This document shows, piece after piece, positions 51,301 to 58,802 of a stretch of DNA of 64,000 nt. The notes below the pieces were generated by a model, which was not told where the DNA came from, ran no database searches, and saw nothing but the letters and a program-made list of their open reading frames with translations. Both the position numbers and the translations under genes were made by a program. Origin of the DNA: Lysobacter_I brunescens (GTDB lineage: Bacteria > Pseudomonadota > Gammaproteobacteria > Xanthomonadales > Xanthomonadaceae); assembly GCF_042677005.1 (NCBI RefSeq), contig NZ_JBHTIF010000005.1, positions 186,001 to 250,000 on the forward strand, given 5' to 3'. The first letter of the stretch is position 1; every line of letters starts with the position of its first letter.

Positions 51301-51560
51301 GAGGTGATGCGCTCGTAGCTGCCGGTTTCCAGCAGTTTCTTCTCGATGCGGTCGGTCACTTCGCGCGCGACTTCCTCGGCGGTCGCGCCCGGCCACACCG
51401 TGCGCACCACCATCGCCTTGAAGGTGAACGGCGGGTCCTCGGACTGGCCCAGGCTGCGGTACGACCAGACGCCGATGATCGCCAGCACCAGCATCATGTA
51501 GAGCACCAGCGGACGGTTCGCCAGCGCCCATTCGGAGAGATTGAAGCGGCGCATGGTCAC
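48378..51560 (-). CDS. RND efflux transporter permease (AcrB/HAE-1-like)
   Basis: A 1060-residue inner-membrane proton-driven exporter. It starts MRRFNLSEWALANRPLVLYMM-like, with the first TM at about 15-33. The large periplasmic loops and 12 expected TM segments are in place. TM4 carries the proton-relay acidic residues in LLVDDAIIAVEMMAIKMEQG, and PGATAEEVAREVTDRIEKKL is a family hallmark. The best start is the GTG at 51560, which overlaps the adaptor stop (GTGA); ATG 51554 is an alternative. It pairs with the adaptor upstream and is likely to use TolC. Substrates are not predictable; sequence style is closer to the smaller multidrug/unknown RND group than to AcrB itself. Confidence 0.92.
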   Translation of the reverse strand: MTMRRFNLSEWALANRPLVLYMMLVLAIIGVWSYRSLGQSEDPPFTFKAMVVRTVWPGATAEEVAREVTDRIEKKLLETGSYERITSYSRPGESQVIFIARDSMKSAELPALWYEVRKKIGDIRHTLPQGAVGPFFNDEFGDTFGNIYALTGKGFDYALKKDYAERIELQLQRVPDVAKIELVGLQDEKVWIELSNTKLATLGIPLSAVQQALAEQNAVTPAGFFETPTDRVQLRVTGAFKSVDDIRAFPIRAGDRTVRLGDIATVERGFADPAAPRMRFMGEDAIGIAVSMKPGGDILKLGQALDAETVRLEKTLPLGLELHRVADQPAAVRDSVGEFVRVLAEAVIIVLLVSFFSLGLRTGLVVAVSIPLVLAMTFAVMHYFGIGLHKISLGALVLALGLLVDDAIIAVEMMAIKMEQGYSRLRAAAFAYETTAFPMLTGTLVTAAGFLPIATAASSTGEYTRSLFQVVTIALIVSWVAAVLFIPYLGEKMLPEPNALPKPGSLEGRLRAFRERMADRWPQYAGVLAPPAAGGHGHDAVHDPYRSGFYQRFRSMVRWCIGHRWVVIFATVAAFVVSIALFRFIPQQFFPESTRLELMVDLELAEGSSLKATDAAAKRFEAMLADRKEVENYVAYVGTGSPRFYLPLDQQLPQKHFTQFVVRSRDIEARETLRAWLMHDVRARFPELQLRVTRLENGPPVGYPVQFRVSGEHIERVRELAYQVMAEVRENPNVINVNVDWDEPSKVVRLIVDQERARALGVSTQHLASFLSSALSGLPVSTYREDNELIDILLRGPEDERVRLDLLGSLAVPTASGKSVPVMQVARLESVFEEGVVWHRNRLPTVTVRADIATDQTAPTVIGQIEPKLAEIRASLPDGYLLQVGGTVEDSARGQNSIKAGMPLFLLVVVTLLMLQLRSLPRVLLVLSTAPLGLIGVVLFLLVFRVPFGFIAMLGVIALSGMIMRNSIILIDQIEQDIASGHDRWTAIIESTVRRFRPIVLTALAAILAMIPLSRSVFFGPMAVAIMGGLIVATALTLLFLPALYAAWFRVRAEEARAPR

Positions 51561-52717
51561 CGGGCCTGCGCGGATGGGTTCAGCACGGCACCGCCCTGGA
51601 CAGGACGGTTGCTGCGATCGACCGGTTGCACCGGCGCGCCGTCATGCAGCAGGTGGCCGCCGGCCAGCACCACCCAATCGTCGGGCTTGAGCCCGGAACG
51701 CACGTCGACACCGTCGTCACCGTAGGAGCCGGTCGTGACCGACACCTGCCGCGCCTTGCGCGTCGCGGGATCGACCACCCACACCGCAGCGGCGCCCTTG
51801 CCGTCGCGCTGCAGCGCCGACAGCGGCAGATGCAGGCCTGCGGCTGCGGAGCCGGGGATGTAGACGCGCGCGCTCTGACCGAGGTCGACGGCCGCGCCGG
51901 CCTCGCCGTCGAGGCTCGCGCGGGCGGCGTAGGTGCGCGCCTGCGGGTCGGCCGACGGCGCGATCTCGCGGATCCGGCCGGGCAGGCGCTCGCCGCGACG
52001 GCTCCAGGGTTCGATCACCACGGGCTGGCCGACGCGGAATTCGCGGATGCGCGACTCGGGCAGCGCGAAGGCCACCTCGCGGCCGCTGTCGGCCGCCAGC
52101 GTGAACGCCGGCTGGCCTGCGGCGACCACCTGTCCCGCCTCGATCTGGCGACTGGCGATCACGCCGTCGCGGGGCGCGCGGAGCTGGCCGTACGCGGCCT
52201 GGTTGCGCGCCAGGTCGCGCTGTGCGCGGGCGGCCCGGGCCTGGCCTTCGGCGGCACGCAGGGCGGCGGTCTGCTGGTCGAGCGCGGAGCGGCTGACGAG
52301 GCGGTCCTCGGCCAGCGCGGCGAGTCGGGCATGGTCGGCGCGCGCCCGGACCAGCTGGGCATCGGCGGCAGCGGCCTGGGCCTGCAGGGATTCGGCCTGC
52401 AGCCGCAGGTCGCCCGGATCCAGCTCGGCGATGACGTCGCCGGCCCGGACGCGGTCGCCGGCATCGACGGACCGGCGCAGGACCTTGCCGCCGACCCGGA
52501 AGGCAAGCGCGGTTTCCTCGCGGGCCCGGACCTCGCCGGCAAATGCGCTCAGCTCCCCGCGTGCGGGGCCGGCGGCTTCCGCCGCCCGCGCCACCAGCAC
52601 CGGACGTGCAATCGGCGCCTGCGTGCCGTCGTTGCCACAGGCCGCCAGGATCCCCACCATCAGGATCTGTCCCAGCACCTGCCCGAACCTTTGCCGCCCG
52701 AACCGTCGCGCCGCCAT
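51557..52717 (-). CDS. RND efflux periplasmic adaptor (membrane fusion lipoprotein)
   Basis: A 386-residue HlyD-type adaptor. The start at 52717 has GAGG nearby; a longer frame from ATG 52744 lacks a ribosome-binding site. The lipobox LAAC (ILMVGILAACG) indicates a lipoprotein. Lipoyl halves are seen as FRVGGKVLRRSVDAGDRVRA and YGQLRAPRDGVIASRQIEAG. An alpha-helical hairpin lies between them (LQAQAAAADAQLVRARADHA). Beta-barrel and membrane-proximal domains follow. It is first gene of the pump operon, coupled to the permease, and divergent from the TetR-type gene. Confidence 0.92.
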   Translation of the reverse strand: MAARRFGRQRFGQVLGQILMVGILAACGNDGTQAPIARPVLVARAAEAAGPARGELSAFAGEVRAREETALAFRVGGKVLRRSVDAGDRVRAGDVIAELDPGDLRLQAESLQAQAAAADAQLVRARADHARLAALAEDRLVSRSALDQQTAALRAAEGQARAARAQRDLARNQAAYGQLRAPRDGVIASRQIEAGQVVAAGQPAFTLAADSGREVAFALPESRIREFRVGQPVVIEPWSRRGERLPGRIREIAPSADPQARTYAARASLDGEAGAAVDLGQSARVYIPGSAAAGLHLPLSALQRDGKGAAAVWVVDPATRKARQVSVTTGSYGDDGVDVRSGLKPDDWVVLAGGHLLHDGAPVQPVDRSNRPVQGGAVLNPSAQAR

Positions 52718-52750
52718 GCCTGCCTCGCTTCTCTGAACCAGCATTAGTGA

Positions 52751-52760
52751 ACTGCGCAGT
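52751..52760. promoter_or_regulatory. Candidate TetR-family operator
   Basis: The perfect palindrome ACTGCGCAGT lies in the 82-bp AT-rich divergent region between adaptor and regulator. TATAAA at 52765-52770 could be the -10 for the plus-strand regulator, putting the palindrome near its -35 zone. Confidence 0.45.
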
Positions 52761-52799
52761 ATCGTATAAATATCAAACCAATTAGTCTACTATTTCGAC

Positions 52800-53492
52800 A
52801 TGGACGCTATTTCCACCACTTCTCCTGTTCCCGTTCCCGATGCCGGCCGTGGCGCCGGTCCCGGCCGCCCCAAGGACCTGGGCAAGCGCGCCGCCATCCT
52901 CGACGCCGCCAAGCGCCTGTTCTCGACCCACGGGTTCGATGGCGTGAGCATGGACCAGATCGCCACCGACGCCGGCGTGTCCAAGCTCACGGTCTACAGC
53001 CACTTCGGCGACAAGGATTCGCTGTTCGGCGCGGCGGTGCGCGCCAAGTGCGAGGAGCAGCTGCCGCCGGAACTGTTCCTGGTCGGCCTGGAGGGCAACC
53101 TGCGCGAGCAGATCACGGCGATCGCGCGCGCCTTCTTCGCCCTCGTGACCAGCGAGGAAGCCGTCGCCATGCACCGCATGATGATGGTGCCCGGCACCGG
53201 CGACGCGCACGTGCGCGAGCTGTTCTGGCAAGCCGGGCCGCAGCGGGTCAAGGAGGGTTTCGCGGCCTTCCTGCGCGACGAAGTGGCGCAGGGCGCGCTG
53301 GACATCCCCGACATCGAGCGCGCCGCGTCGCAGTTCCTCTGCCTGCTCAAGGGCGAGCTGCACATGCAGATGATGTGCGGCCTGTGCTGCACGCTCGCCG
53401 GCGAGGACGTGGAGGCGCACATCCACGCCACCGTCGACCTGTTCCTGCGCGCCTACGGCACGGCCCGTCGGCAGGAGGCTGGCGGCGCCTGA
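52800..53492 (+). CDS. TetR/AcrR family repressor of the RND pump
   Basis: A 230-residue regulator. The N-terminal TetR HTH is canonical: RAAILDAAKRLFSTHGFDGV, SMDQIATDAGVSKLTVYSHF, GDKDSLF (about residues 28-74). A C-terminal ligand-binding domain follows with cysteines in MMCGLCCTL near residue 185. A 25-residue Pro/Gly-rich leader precedes the HTH. Divergent placement from an RND operon with a shared 82-bp promoter region is the classical AcrR arrangement, so repression of the pump and of itself, relieved by a pump substrate, is a strong inference. Confidence 0.92.
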   Translation: MDAISTTSPVPVPDAGRGAGPGRPKDLGKRAAILDAAKRLFSTHGFDGVSMDQIATDAGVSKLTVYSHFGDKDSLFGAAVRAKCEEQLPPELFLVGLEGNLREQITAIARAFFALVTSEEAVAMHRMMMVPGTGDAHVRELFWQAGPQRVKEGFAAFLRDEVAQGALDIPDIERAASQFLCLLKGELHMQMMCGLCCTLAGEDVEAHIHATVDLFLRAYGTARRQEAGGA

Positions 53493-53691
53493 AGCCACGG
53501 CCTCGCCCGGGCGCCGAAGGCCCGGGCGACTTGCCGAAGCGGTCGGCTTGGCCGGTGACGCCAGTACCGGTGACTTCCGGCACTCAGGCAGGACGGGGGC
53601 CTCCGGCGATGCTGGCACCACAGCGCGGGCCCCATCCCGGTAAACTTTCCGCCCCGACAGACGTTCCCAACCCGCGCAAGCGCTGCCCGAG

Positions 53692-54360
53692 ATGCCCCAG
53701 ATGACGATCGATTACGCCAAAGCCCGCGAGACCATGGTCGAACAACAGGTCCGCCCGTGGGACGTGTTCCAGCCCCGCATCCTGGACACGATCGCCCGGT
53801 TGCCGCGCGAGCGTTTCGTCGCCGAGTCCCACCGCGCCCTTGCCTATGCCGACGTGGCCCTGCCGATCGGCCATGGCGAGTCGATGATGAAGCCCGTGCT
53901 CGAAGGCCGCACGCTGCAGGCACTGTCGCTGGAGGCCGGCGAGGACGTGCTGGAAATCGGCACCGGCAGCGGCTACCTCTCCGCCTGCCTCGGGGCCCTG
54001 GCGCGCGACGTGGTCAGCCTGGAGATCCATGCCGACCTGGCCGACGCCGCCCGCGCGCGCCTGGAAGCCGAAGGCATCGGCAACGTCCGCATCGAGACCA
54101 CCGATGTCTTCGCCTGGAACAGCGATCGCACGTTCGACGCGATCTGCGTCGGCGGCGCGGTCGCCACCCTGCCGACCGCGCTGCTGAAGTGGCTGCGTCC
54201 TGGCGGCCGCCTGTTCGTGGTCCACGGCCGCGCGCCGGCGATGGAAGCGGCCCTGCTGCGCCACGCCGGCAACGCCGCCGGCCACAGCGTCGACTCCCTG
54301 TTCGAAACCGAATTGCCGTACCTCATCGGCGCGGCACCCACACCGCAATTCACCCTGTAA
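53692..54360 (+). CDS. PCMT family methyltransferase
   Basis: A 222-residue SAM-dependent methyltransferase of the protein-L-isoaspartate O-methyltransferase family. The N-terminus (ARETMVEQQVRPWDVFQPRI, then LPRERFVAESHRALAYAD) and the SAM loop VLEIGTGSGYLSACLGALA are typical. LKWLRPGGRLFVVHGRAPAM is the post-IV strand. It is the tolC-adjacent version found in xanthomonads; true isoaspartyl repair activity is not assured, as these have diverged from enterobacterial Pcm. Two starts are possible (53692 or 53701). It is 43 bp ahead of tolC, likely the same transcript. Confidence 0.88.
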   Translation: MPQMTIDYAKARETMVEQQVRPWDVFQPRILDTIARLPRERFVAESHRALAYADVALPIGHGESMMKPVLEGRTLQALSLEAGEDVLEIGTGSGYLSACLGALARDVVSLEIHADLADAARARLEAEGIGNVRIETTDVFAWNSDRTFDAICVGGAVATLPTALLKWLRPGGRLFVVHGRAPAMEAALLRHAGNAAGHSVDSLFETELPYLIGAAPTPQFTL

Positions 54361-54403
54361 GCCGGTCCCGCCCCCACAGCGCCTGGATCGAACAATCCAA
54401 AGG

Positions 54404-55759
54404 ATGCCCATGACCCGCCGTCCCCTCGCCCTCGCTCTCGCCCTGATCGCACTGCCGCTTGGCGCGCGCGCGGAAGACCTGCTGCAGACCTACGAACTGG
54501 CCCGCAGCAGCGATCCGCAGTTCGCCGCCGCCGAAGCCAGCCGCCTGGCCACCCGGGAAGGGGCAGTGCAGTCGCGCGCGGCGTTCCTGCCGCAGGTCGG
54601 CGGTTCGATCGGCGCGAACTACAGCGACACGACCTCGAAGCTCAACAACGGCTTCAAGGTGTCCGATGGCAGCGGCAGCCGCAGCTACGGCCTGTCGGTG
54701 GACCAGTCGCTCCTCGACTTCGGCGATATCAACCGCCATCGCTCGCAGCTGGCCCTGGCCGAAGCCGCCGACTTCCAGCTCGAAGCCGCCGGCGACTCGC
54801 TGATCACGCGCACCTCCGCCGCCTACTTCAACGTGCTGATCGCGATCGAGACCCTCGCGGCGGCCGAGGCGCAGGAAACCGCGCTGAAGAAGCAGTTCGA
54901 CTTCGCCGACAAGCGTCTGGAAGTCGGCCTGGCGCCGATCACCGACGTGCACGAAGCGCGCGCCCAGTACGACCGCGCGCGCGCCAACACCATCGTCACC
55001 CGCAACGCGCTGGAAGACGCCTATCGCGCGCTGGAGGAAATCACCGGCACCGACGTGCGCGCGCTCAAGGCGCTGCCGCAGGATTTCCAGCCGCAGCTGC
55101 CGTCCTCACTCGACGTCAACGGCTGGGTGCAGGCCGCGCTCGACAACAATCCGGCGCTGAAGGCCAAGTCCCTGGAAGTCCGCTCCGCCGAATCGAGCGT
55201 CAGCGCTGCCCGGGCCGGCCACCTGCCGAGCATCGGGCTGCGCGCCACCTACGGCAACGGCCGTCCGTTCGGCGAACCCGAGCTGCCCGCCAACGCGGAA
55301 TACTCCGACACCTCCACGATCGGCCTGACCGTCACCGTGCCGATCTTCGCCGGCGGCGCCACGCAGTCGCGCGTGCGCCAGGCGATCGCCCAGCGCGACG
55401 CCGCCGCCGACCAGCTCGAACAGCAGCGCCGCGCGCTGGTGCGCAACACGCGCAATGCGTACGAGACCCTTGTTGCAGGCATCAGCGAAGTCGAAGCGCG
55501 CAAGGCTGCGGTGTTCTCTGCGCGCAGCGCGTACGAAGCCTCGCAGGTCGGCCTGGAAGTCGGCACGCGTACGGTGCTGGACGTGCTGAACAACCAGCAG
55601 ACGCTGTTCAACGCCGAGCGCGAATATGCGCTGTCGCGCTACAACTTCCTGCAGAACCGCCTGCAGCTGGAGCAGGCGGCGGGCACGCTGGACGTGGACG
55701 ACCTGTCGGACGTGAACCGACTGCTGTCGGTCGATGCGCAGGCCAAGTCCACGCCCTGA
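54404..55759 (+). CDS. tolC: TolC family outer membrane efflux protein
   Basis: A 451-residue outer-membrane channel/tunnel protein of tripartite efflux and type I secretion systems. The signal peptide (RRPLALALALIALPLGARA) is followed by two OEP repeats. Each has the long coiled-coil helices and strand motifs (LLQTYELARSSDPQFAAAEA, YGLSVDQSLLDFGDINRHRS; IGLTVTVPIFAGGATQSRVR, VGLEVGTRTVLDVLNNQQTL). The VGxRTVLDVLN-x-Q sequence is diagnostic for TolC. The start may be 54404 or the ATG at 54410. A strong terminator follows. It is the likely outer channel for the RND pump encoded 2 kb upstream. Confidence 0.95.
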   Translation: MPMTRRPLALALALIALPLGARAEDLLQTYELARSSDPQFAAAEASRLATREGAVQSRAAFLPQVGGSIGANYSDTTSKLNNGFKVSDGSGSRSYGLSVDQSLLDFGDINRHRSQLALAEAADFQLEAAGDSLITRTSAAYFNVLIAIETLAAAEAQETALKKQFDFADKRLEVGLAPITDVHEARAQYDRARANTIVTRNALEDAYRALEEITGTDVRALKALPQDFQPQLPSSLDVNGWVQAALDNNPALKAKSLEVRSAESSVSAARAGHLPSIGLRATYGNGRPFGEPELPANAEYSDTSTIGLTVTVPIFAGGATQSRVRQAIAQRDAAADQLEQQRRALVRNTRNAYETLVAGISEVEARKAAVFSARSAYEASQVGLEVGTRTVLDVLNNQQTLFNAEREYALSRYNFLQNRLQLEQAAGTLDVDDLSDVNRLLSVDAQAKSTP

Positions 55760-55788
55760 TCCGACAGGGCATCGCAGCAGACCAGAGA

Positions 55789-55819
55789 GGCCGCATCGCA
55801 GACGCGATGCGGCCTTTTT
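55789..55819 (+). terminator. Rho-independent terminator of tolC
   Basis: An 11-bp perfect stem (55789-55799 with 55804-55814), a four-base loop, then TTTTT. It lies 29 bp after the tolC stop. Confidence 0.92.
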
Positions 55820-55884
55820 CATGCCTCGATGTCACGCCTCGATGTCATGCGCCGACACGCATGCCGGACCGCTGGCCGCCGGTA

Positions 55885-56133
55885 TCAGTCCGACGAGCAG
55901 TTGCCGGTGATCGAGCAGTAGCTGACGCCCACCAGCATCCAGCCGTCCGGCGTGCACAGGTAGGTCAGGCGCAGCGTGCCGAGCGCATCGATCTGCAAGG
56001 TCTCGGCGACCGACCACAACGAATTCTCGTCGCAGGTCGGCAATTCGTTGGACTGCGCGTGCGCGACCGGCGCAGCACTGATGCCCAGGGCCATGCACAC
56101 CGCGAACATGCCCGCGATGAATCCATGCTTCAT
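55885..56133 (-). CDS. Small exported protein (82 aa)
   Basis: Family not recognised. A signal peptide MKHGFIAGMFAVCMALGISA continues to VAHA (residue 26). The mature chain has four cysteines (LPTCDEN, TYLCTPDG, SYCSITGNC), which would allow two disulfides in about 56 residues, plus WMLVGVSYC near the end. The size and disulfide potential resemble the small exported proteins at 14-24 kb, but they have no clear sequence similarity. It is convergent with tolC. Confidence 0.65.
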   Translation of the reverse strand: MKHGFIAGMFAVCMALGISAAPVAHAQSNELPTCDENSLWSVAETLQIDALGTLRLTYLCTPDGWMLVGVSYCSITGNCSSD

Positions 56134-56499
56134 GTCGAACATCCTCTGCAAAACCCGCATCGGATCGGGGGAGAGCGGGCGCGGGGCGACCCGGGAGTCG
56201 CCAGGCCTGGCCAGTGCAGCGGATCGATGCGGGGAGACTCCACTACCCTGGCACGTATCGTCGATGCCGGGCTGCCGCGCGCCTGCCGTGCGGCGCATCC
56301 AGGCCGGACGACGCGGGGCAACGGGACATCATCTTTCGATGCTAACGCCGTTCGCAGTCGGGGAGCCGGCGCCCGCAGGCGTGAAGCGCGACGTGGCGCG
56401 CAGTTCGGCCATTCGAATTTCCGATCGATCCAGCGGACGAATCGCGGCCTGCGCCGGGATCGCACGCGCCAATCGCGCGCGGCTGGATGCGTCGGCGCC
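56134..56499. other. Gene-free interval upstream of the 82-aa gene
   Basis: 366 bp between the small exported gene and the end of waaA. The minus strand has a GATGTCCCG...CCCCGCG stretch at 56330-56306 faintly like the element at 20630, with a TAGTGG box about 60 bp downstream. Spacing differs, so I do not call it. No frame on either strand has support. Confidence 0.4.
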
Positions 56500-57804
56500 T
56501 CAGCTCAGGTAGGGACGGACCAGCGCCAGCGTGCGCCGCAGCGCACCACGCCCCTGCTCCACCAGCGCACGCGCCGCGGCGGCCATCGCATCGCAACGCA
56601 CGCGGTCGCCGAGCAGCGCTTCGAGGGCGGACGCCACGCTGCTGGCGTCTACTTCCACCAGGACGGCATCCGCCTGCTGCATCTGCGCGGCGATGTCGGC
56701 AAAGTTGTGCAGATGCGGACCGGTGACCACGGCGGTGCCGACGGCAGCCGGTTCGAGCAGGTTGTGTCCGCCGACCGGCTGCAGGCTGCCGCCGACGAAG
56801 GCCACGTCGGCACAGGCGTAGAACAGCATCAGCTCGCCGAGGGTATCGATCACGAAAACCTGGTCTTCGGCATCGGGCAGGACCGTGAGCGTGCGTGTGG
56901 CCACGCGCAGGCCGGTGTCGATCGCCTGCTGGGTGGCACCGCGGAAGCGCTCGGGATGACGCGGCGCCCACAGCATGAGCAGGTCGGGCCAGCGCTGGCG
57001 CAGGTGGCGGTCGATGCCGAGCACTGCGGCCTCCTCGTCGGGATGCGTGCTGGCGGCGATCCACACTGGCCGACCGGGGACACGGCGGCGGAACTCCGCG
57101 GCGAAGCGATCGATGTCCGGATCGATGCGCAGGTCGAACTTGAGGTTGCCGCAGACCTCGACCTGGTCGTCGCGCGCGCCGAGCTGCACGAAGCGTGCGG
57201 CATCGGCGGCGGACTGCGCGGCGACGCGGCGCATCGTGCGCAGCGCGCGACCGACCAGCGGACGCAGCGCGCGGTAGCCACGCAGCGAGCGTTCGGACAG
57301 GCGCGCATTGACGAGGAAGGTCGGCACGCCGAGGTCGCGACAGGCGAACAGCAGGTTCGGCCACAGCTCGGTTTCGACGATCAGGCCGACGCTGGGGCGG
57401 AAATGGCTCAGGAAGCGCTGCACCGCACCGGTCAGGTCGTAGGGCAGGTACACGTGCGACACCCGCCCCTGCCACAGTGCGGCGACGCGCTCGGAACCGG
57501 TCGGCGTGATCGTGGTGACCAGCACGCGGCGATGGGGATGGTCGCGCAGCAGGGCATTGATCAGCGGCGCGGCGGCGTTCACTTCGCCGACCGAGACCGC
57601 ATGCACCCACAGGCAGCCGTCCGGCGGCGGCGCCGCGTCGCCATAACGCGCATAGCGCTCGTGCCAGCGCAGCAGGTAGGCGCGCTGGCGGAAGCCGCGC
57701 CAGACGAGGTGGTAGAGCGTGACCGGCAGCAGCAGGTACAGCGCGGCCGAATACAGGCCGCGCAGGAGGTGCTCGCTCAGGCGATCGAGGAATGCGGCCC
57801 GCAT
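56500..57804 (-). CDS. waaA: 3-deoxy-D-manno-octulosonic acid transferase (KdoTase)
   Basis: A GT30 enzyme of 434 residues that adds Kdo to lipid A precursor in the inner membrane. The N-terminal hydrophobic anchor (YSAALYLLLPVTLYHLVW) leads to the typical WVHAVSVGEVNAAAPLI, the VLVTTITPTGSERV segment and the acceptor-domain motif VIVETELWPNLL-like (IVETELWPNLLFACRDLGVP). CGNLKFDL, WIAASTHPDEE and the CMP-Kdo site VGGSLQPVGGHNLLEPAA are all present. The start at 57804 gives the expected MRAAFLDRL. It is divergent from the acyltransferase gene. Confidence 0.95.
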   Translation of the reverse strand: MRAAFLDRLSEHLLRGLYSAALYLLLPVTLYHLVWRGFRQRAYLLRWHERYARYGDAAPPPDGCLWVHAVSVGEVNAAAPLINALLRDHPHRRVLVTTITPTGSERVAALWQGRVSHVYLPYDLTGAVQRFLSHFRPSVGLIVETELWPNLLFACRDLGVPTFLVNARLSERSLRGYRALRPLVGRALRTMRRVAAQSAADAARFVQLGARDDQVEVCGNLKFDLRIDPDIDRFAAEFRRRVPGRPVWIAASTHPDEEAAVLGIDRHLRQRWPDLLMLWAPRHPERFRGATQQAIDTGLRVATRTLTVLPDAEDQVFVIDTLGELMLFYACADVAFVGGSLQPVGGHNLLEPAAVGTAVVTGPHLHNFADIAAQMQQADAVLVEVDASSVASALEALLGDRVRCDAMAAAARALVEQGRGALRRTLALVRPYLS

Positions 57805-57890
57805 GCGGACATGATAAGCGGCCCGCCGGCGCGCGTGCCGGATCGGTCGCGAACCGATGCCCCTCCGCAGCATGCCCGTACAATGCGACC

Positions 57891-58802
57891 ATGCCGTTCG
57901 CCTTCGACGCCCCGCCACCCCGCTCGCCTCGCCACTGGCCGATCTGGCTGGGCATCGGCGCGATGGCGCTGCTGGCGCGCCTGCCCTGGGCGCTGCAGCA
58001 GCCGCTGGGTCGCGCGCTGGGCGTGGTGCTGCGCATGACGCTGCGCGAACGGCGACGGATCGCGGCGCGCAACCTCGCGCTGTGCTTTCCCGAGCTCGAC
58101 GATGTGGCGCGCGCGACGTTGCTGCGCCGGCATTTCGCATCGCTGGGCCTGGCGATCTTCGAATTCGGGCGCGCCTGGTGGGGCTCGGTGCAACCGCAGC
58201 GCGCCGGGCTGGTGATCGAAGGCGCCGAGCACATCCGCGAGGCGCATGCGCGCGGCAAGGGCGTGATCGTCGTCTCCGGCCATTTCACGACCCTGGAGAT
58301 CTGCGCGCGCCTGGCCTGCGACACCGTGCCGCTCGCCGGCATGTACCGGCCCTACGCGCAGCCGGCGATGGAATGGGCGGTGCTGCGCGGTCGTTCGCGC
58401 TATGCAGCAGGCATGTTCACCAAGCAGGACGTGCGCGGCGCGGTGAAGCACCTGCGCAAGGGCGGCCTGCTCTGGTACGCGCCGGACCAGGATCCGAGCC
58501 GAGGCGAAAGCGTGTTCGTGCCCTTCTTCGGCCAGCCGGCGAAAAGCCTCAGCTCCACGCACCAGCTGGCGCGGCTCTCCGGCGCGGCGGTGGTGATGTT
58601 CCAGCATTTCCGGCGCGCCGACGGCGGCATCACCCTGCGCTTCTGGCCCGCGTTCGATCAGTTCCCGTCCGAGAGCGCCGAGACCGACACCGCGCGCGTG
58701 ATCGCCGCGATCGAAACCATGGCGCGCGAGGCGCCCGAGCAGTACCTGTGGATCCATCGGCGCTTCAAGCGCCGGCCGGATGGCGAAGCCGTCTACGACT
58801 GA
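57891..58802 (+). CDS. LpxL/HtrB-like lipid A acyltransferase
   Basis: A 303-residue inner-membrane acyltransferase of the LpxL/LpxM/LpxP family, which adds a secondary acyl chain to Kdo2-lipid A. The N-terminal TM-like anchor (IWLGIGAMALLARLPWAL) is followed by RIAARNLALCFPEL. The catalytic H-x4-E is in SGHFTTLE. MYRPY and GGLLWYAPDQDPSRGESVFV are the other conserved blocks. The start at 57891 fits the anchor position. Acyl-chain specificity (lauroyl, myristoyl or palmitoleoyl) is undetermined. It converges with the O-antigen ligase gene, the two overlapping by 10 bp at their ends. Confidence 0.92.
   Translation: MPFAFDAPPPRSPRHWPIWLGIGAMALLARLPWALQQPLGRALGVVLRMTLRERRRIAARNLALCFPELDDVARATLLRRHFASLGLAIFEFGRAWWGSVQPQRAGLVIEGAEHIREAHARGKGVIVVSGHFTTLEICARLACDTVPLAGMYRPYAQPAMEWAVLRGRSRYAAGMFTKQDVRGAVKHLRKGGLLWYAPDQDPSRGESVFVPFFGQPAKSLSSTHQLARLSGAAVVMFQHFRRADGGITLRFWPAFDQFPSESAETDTARVIAAIETMAREAPEQYLWIHRRFKRRPDGEAVYD

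Noticed and set aside
56306..56330. Fifth copy of the shared upstream element before the 82-aa exported gene
   Set aside because: Only the GATGTCCCG part matches well, and the -10-like box is about 60 bp away rather than 33-44, so it is not called.
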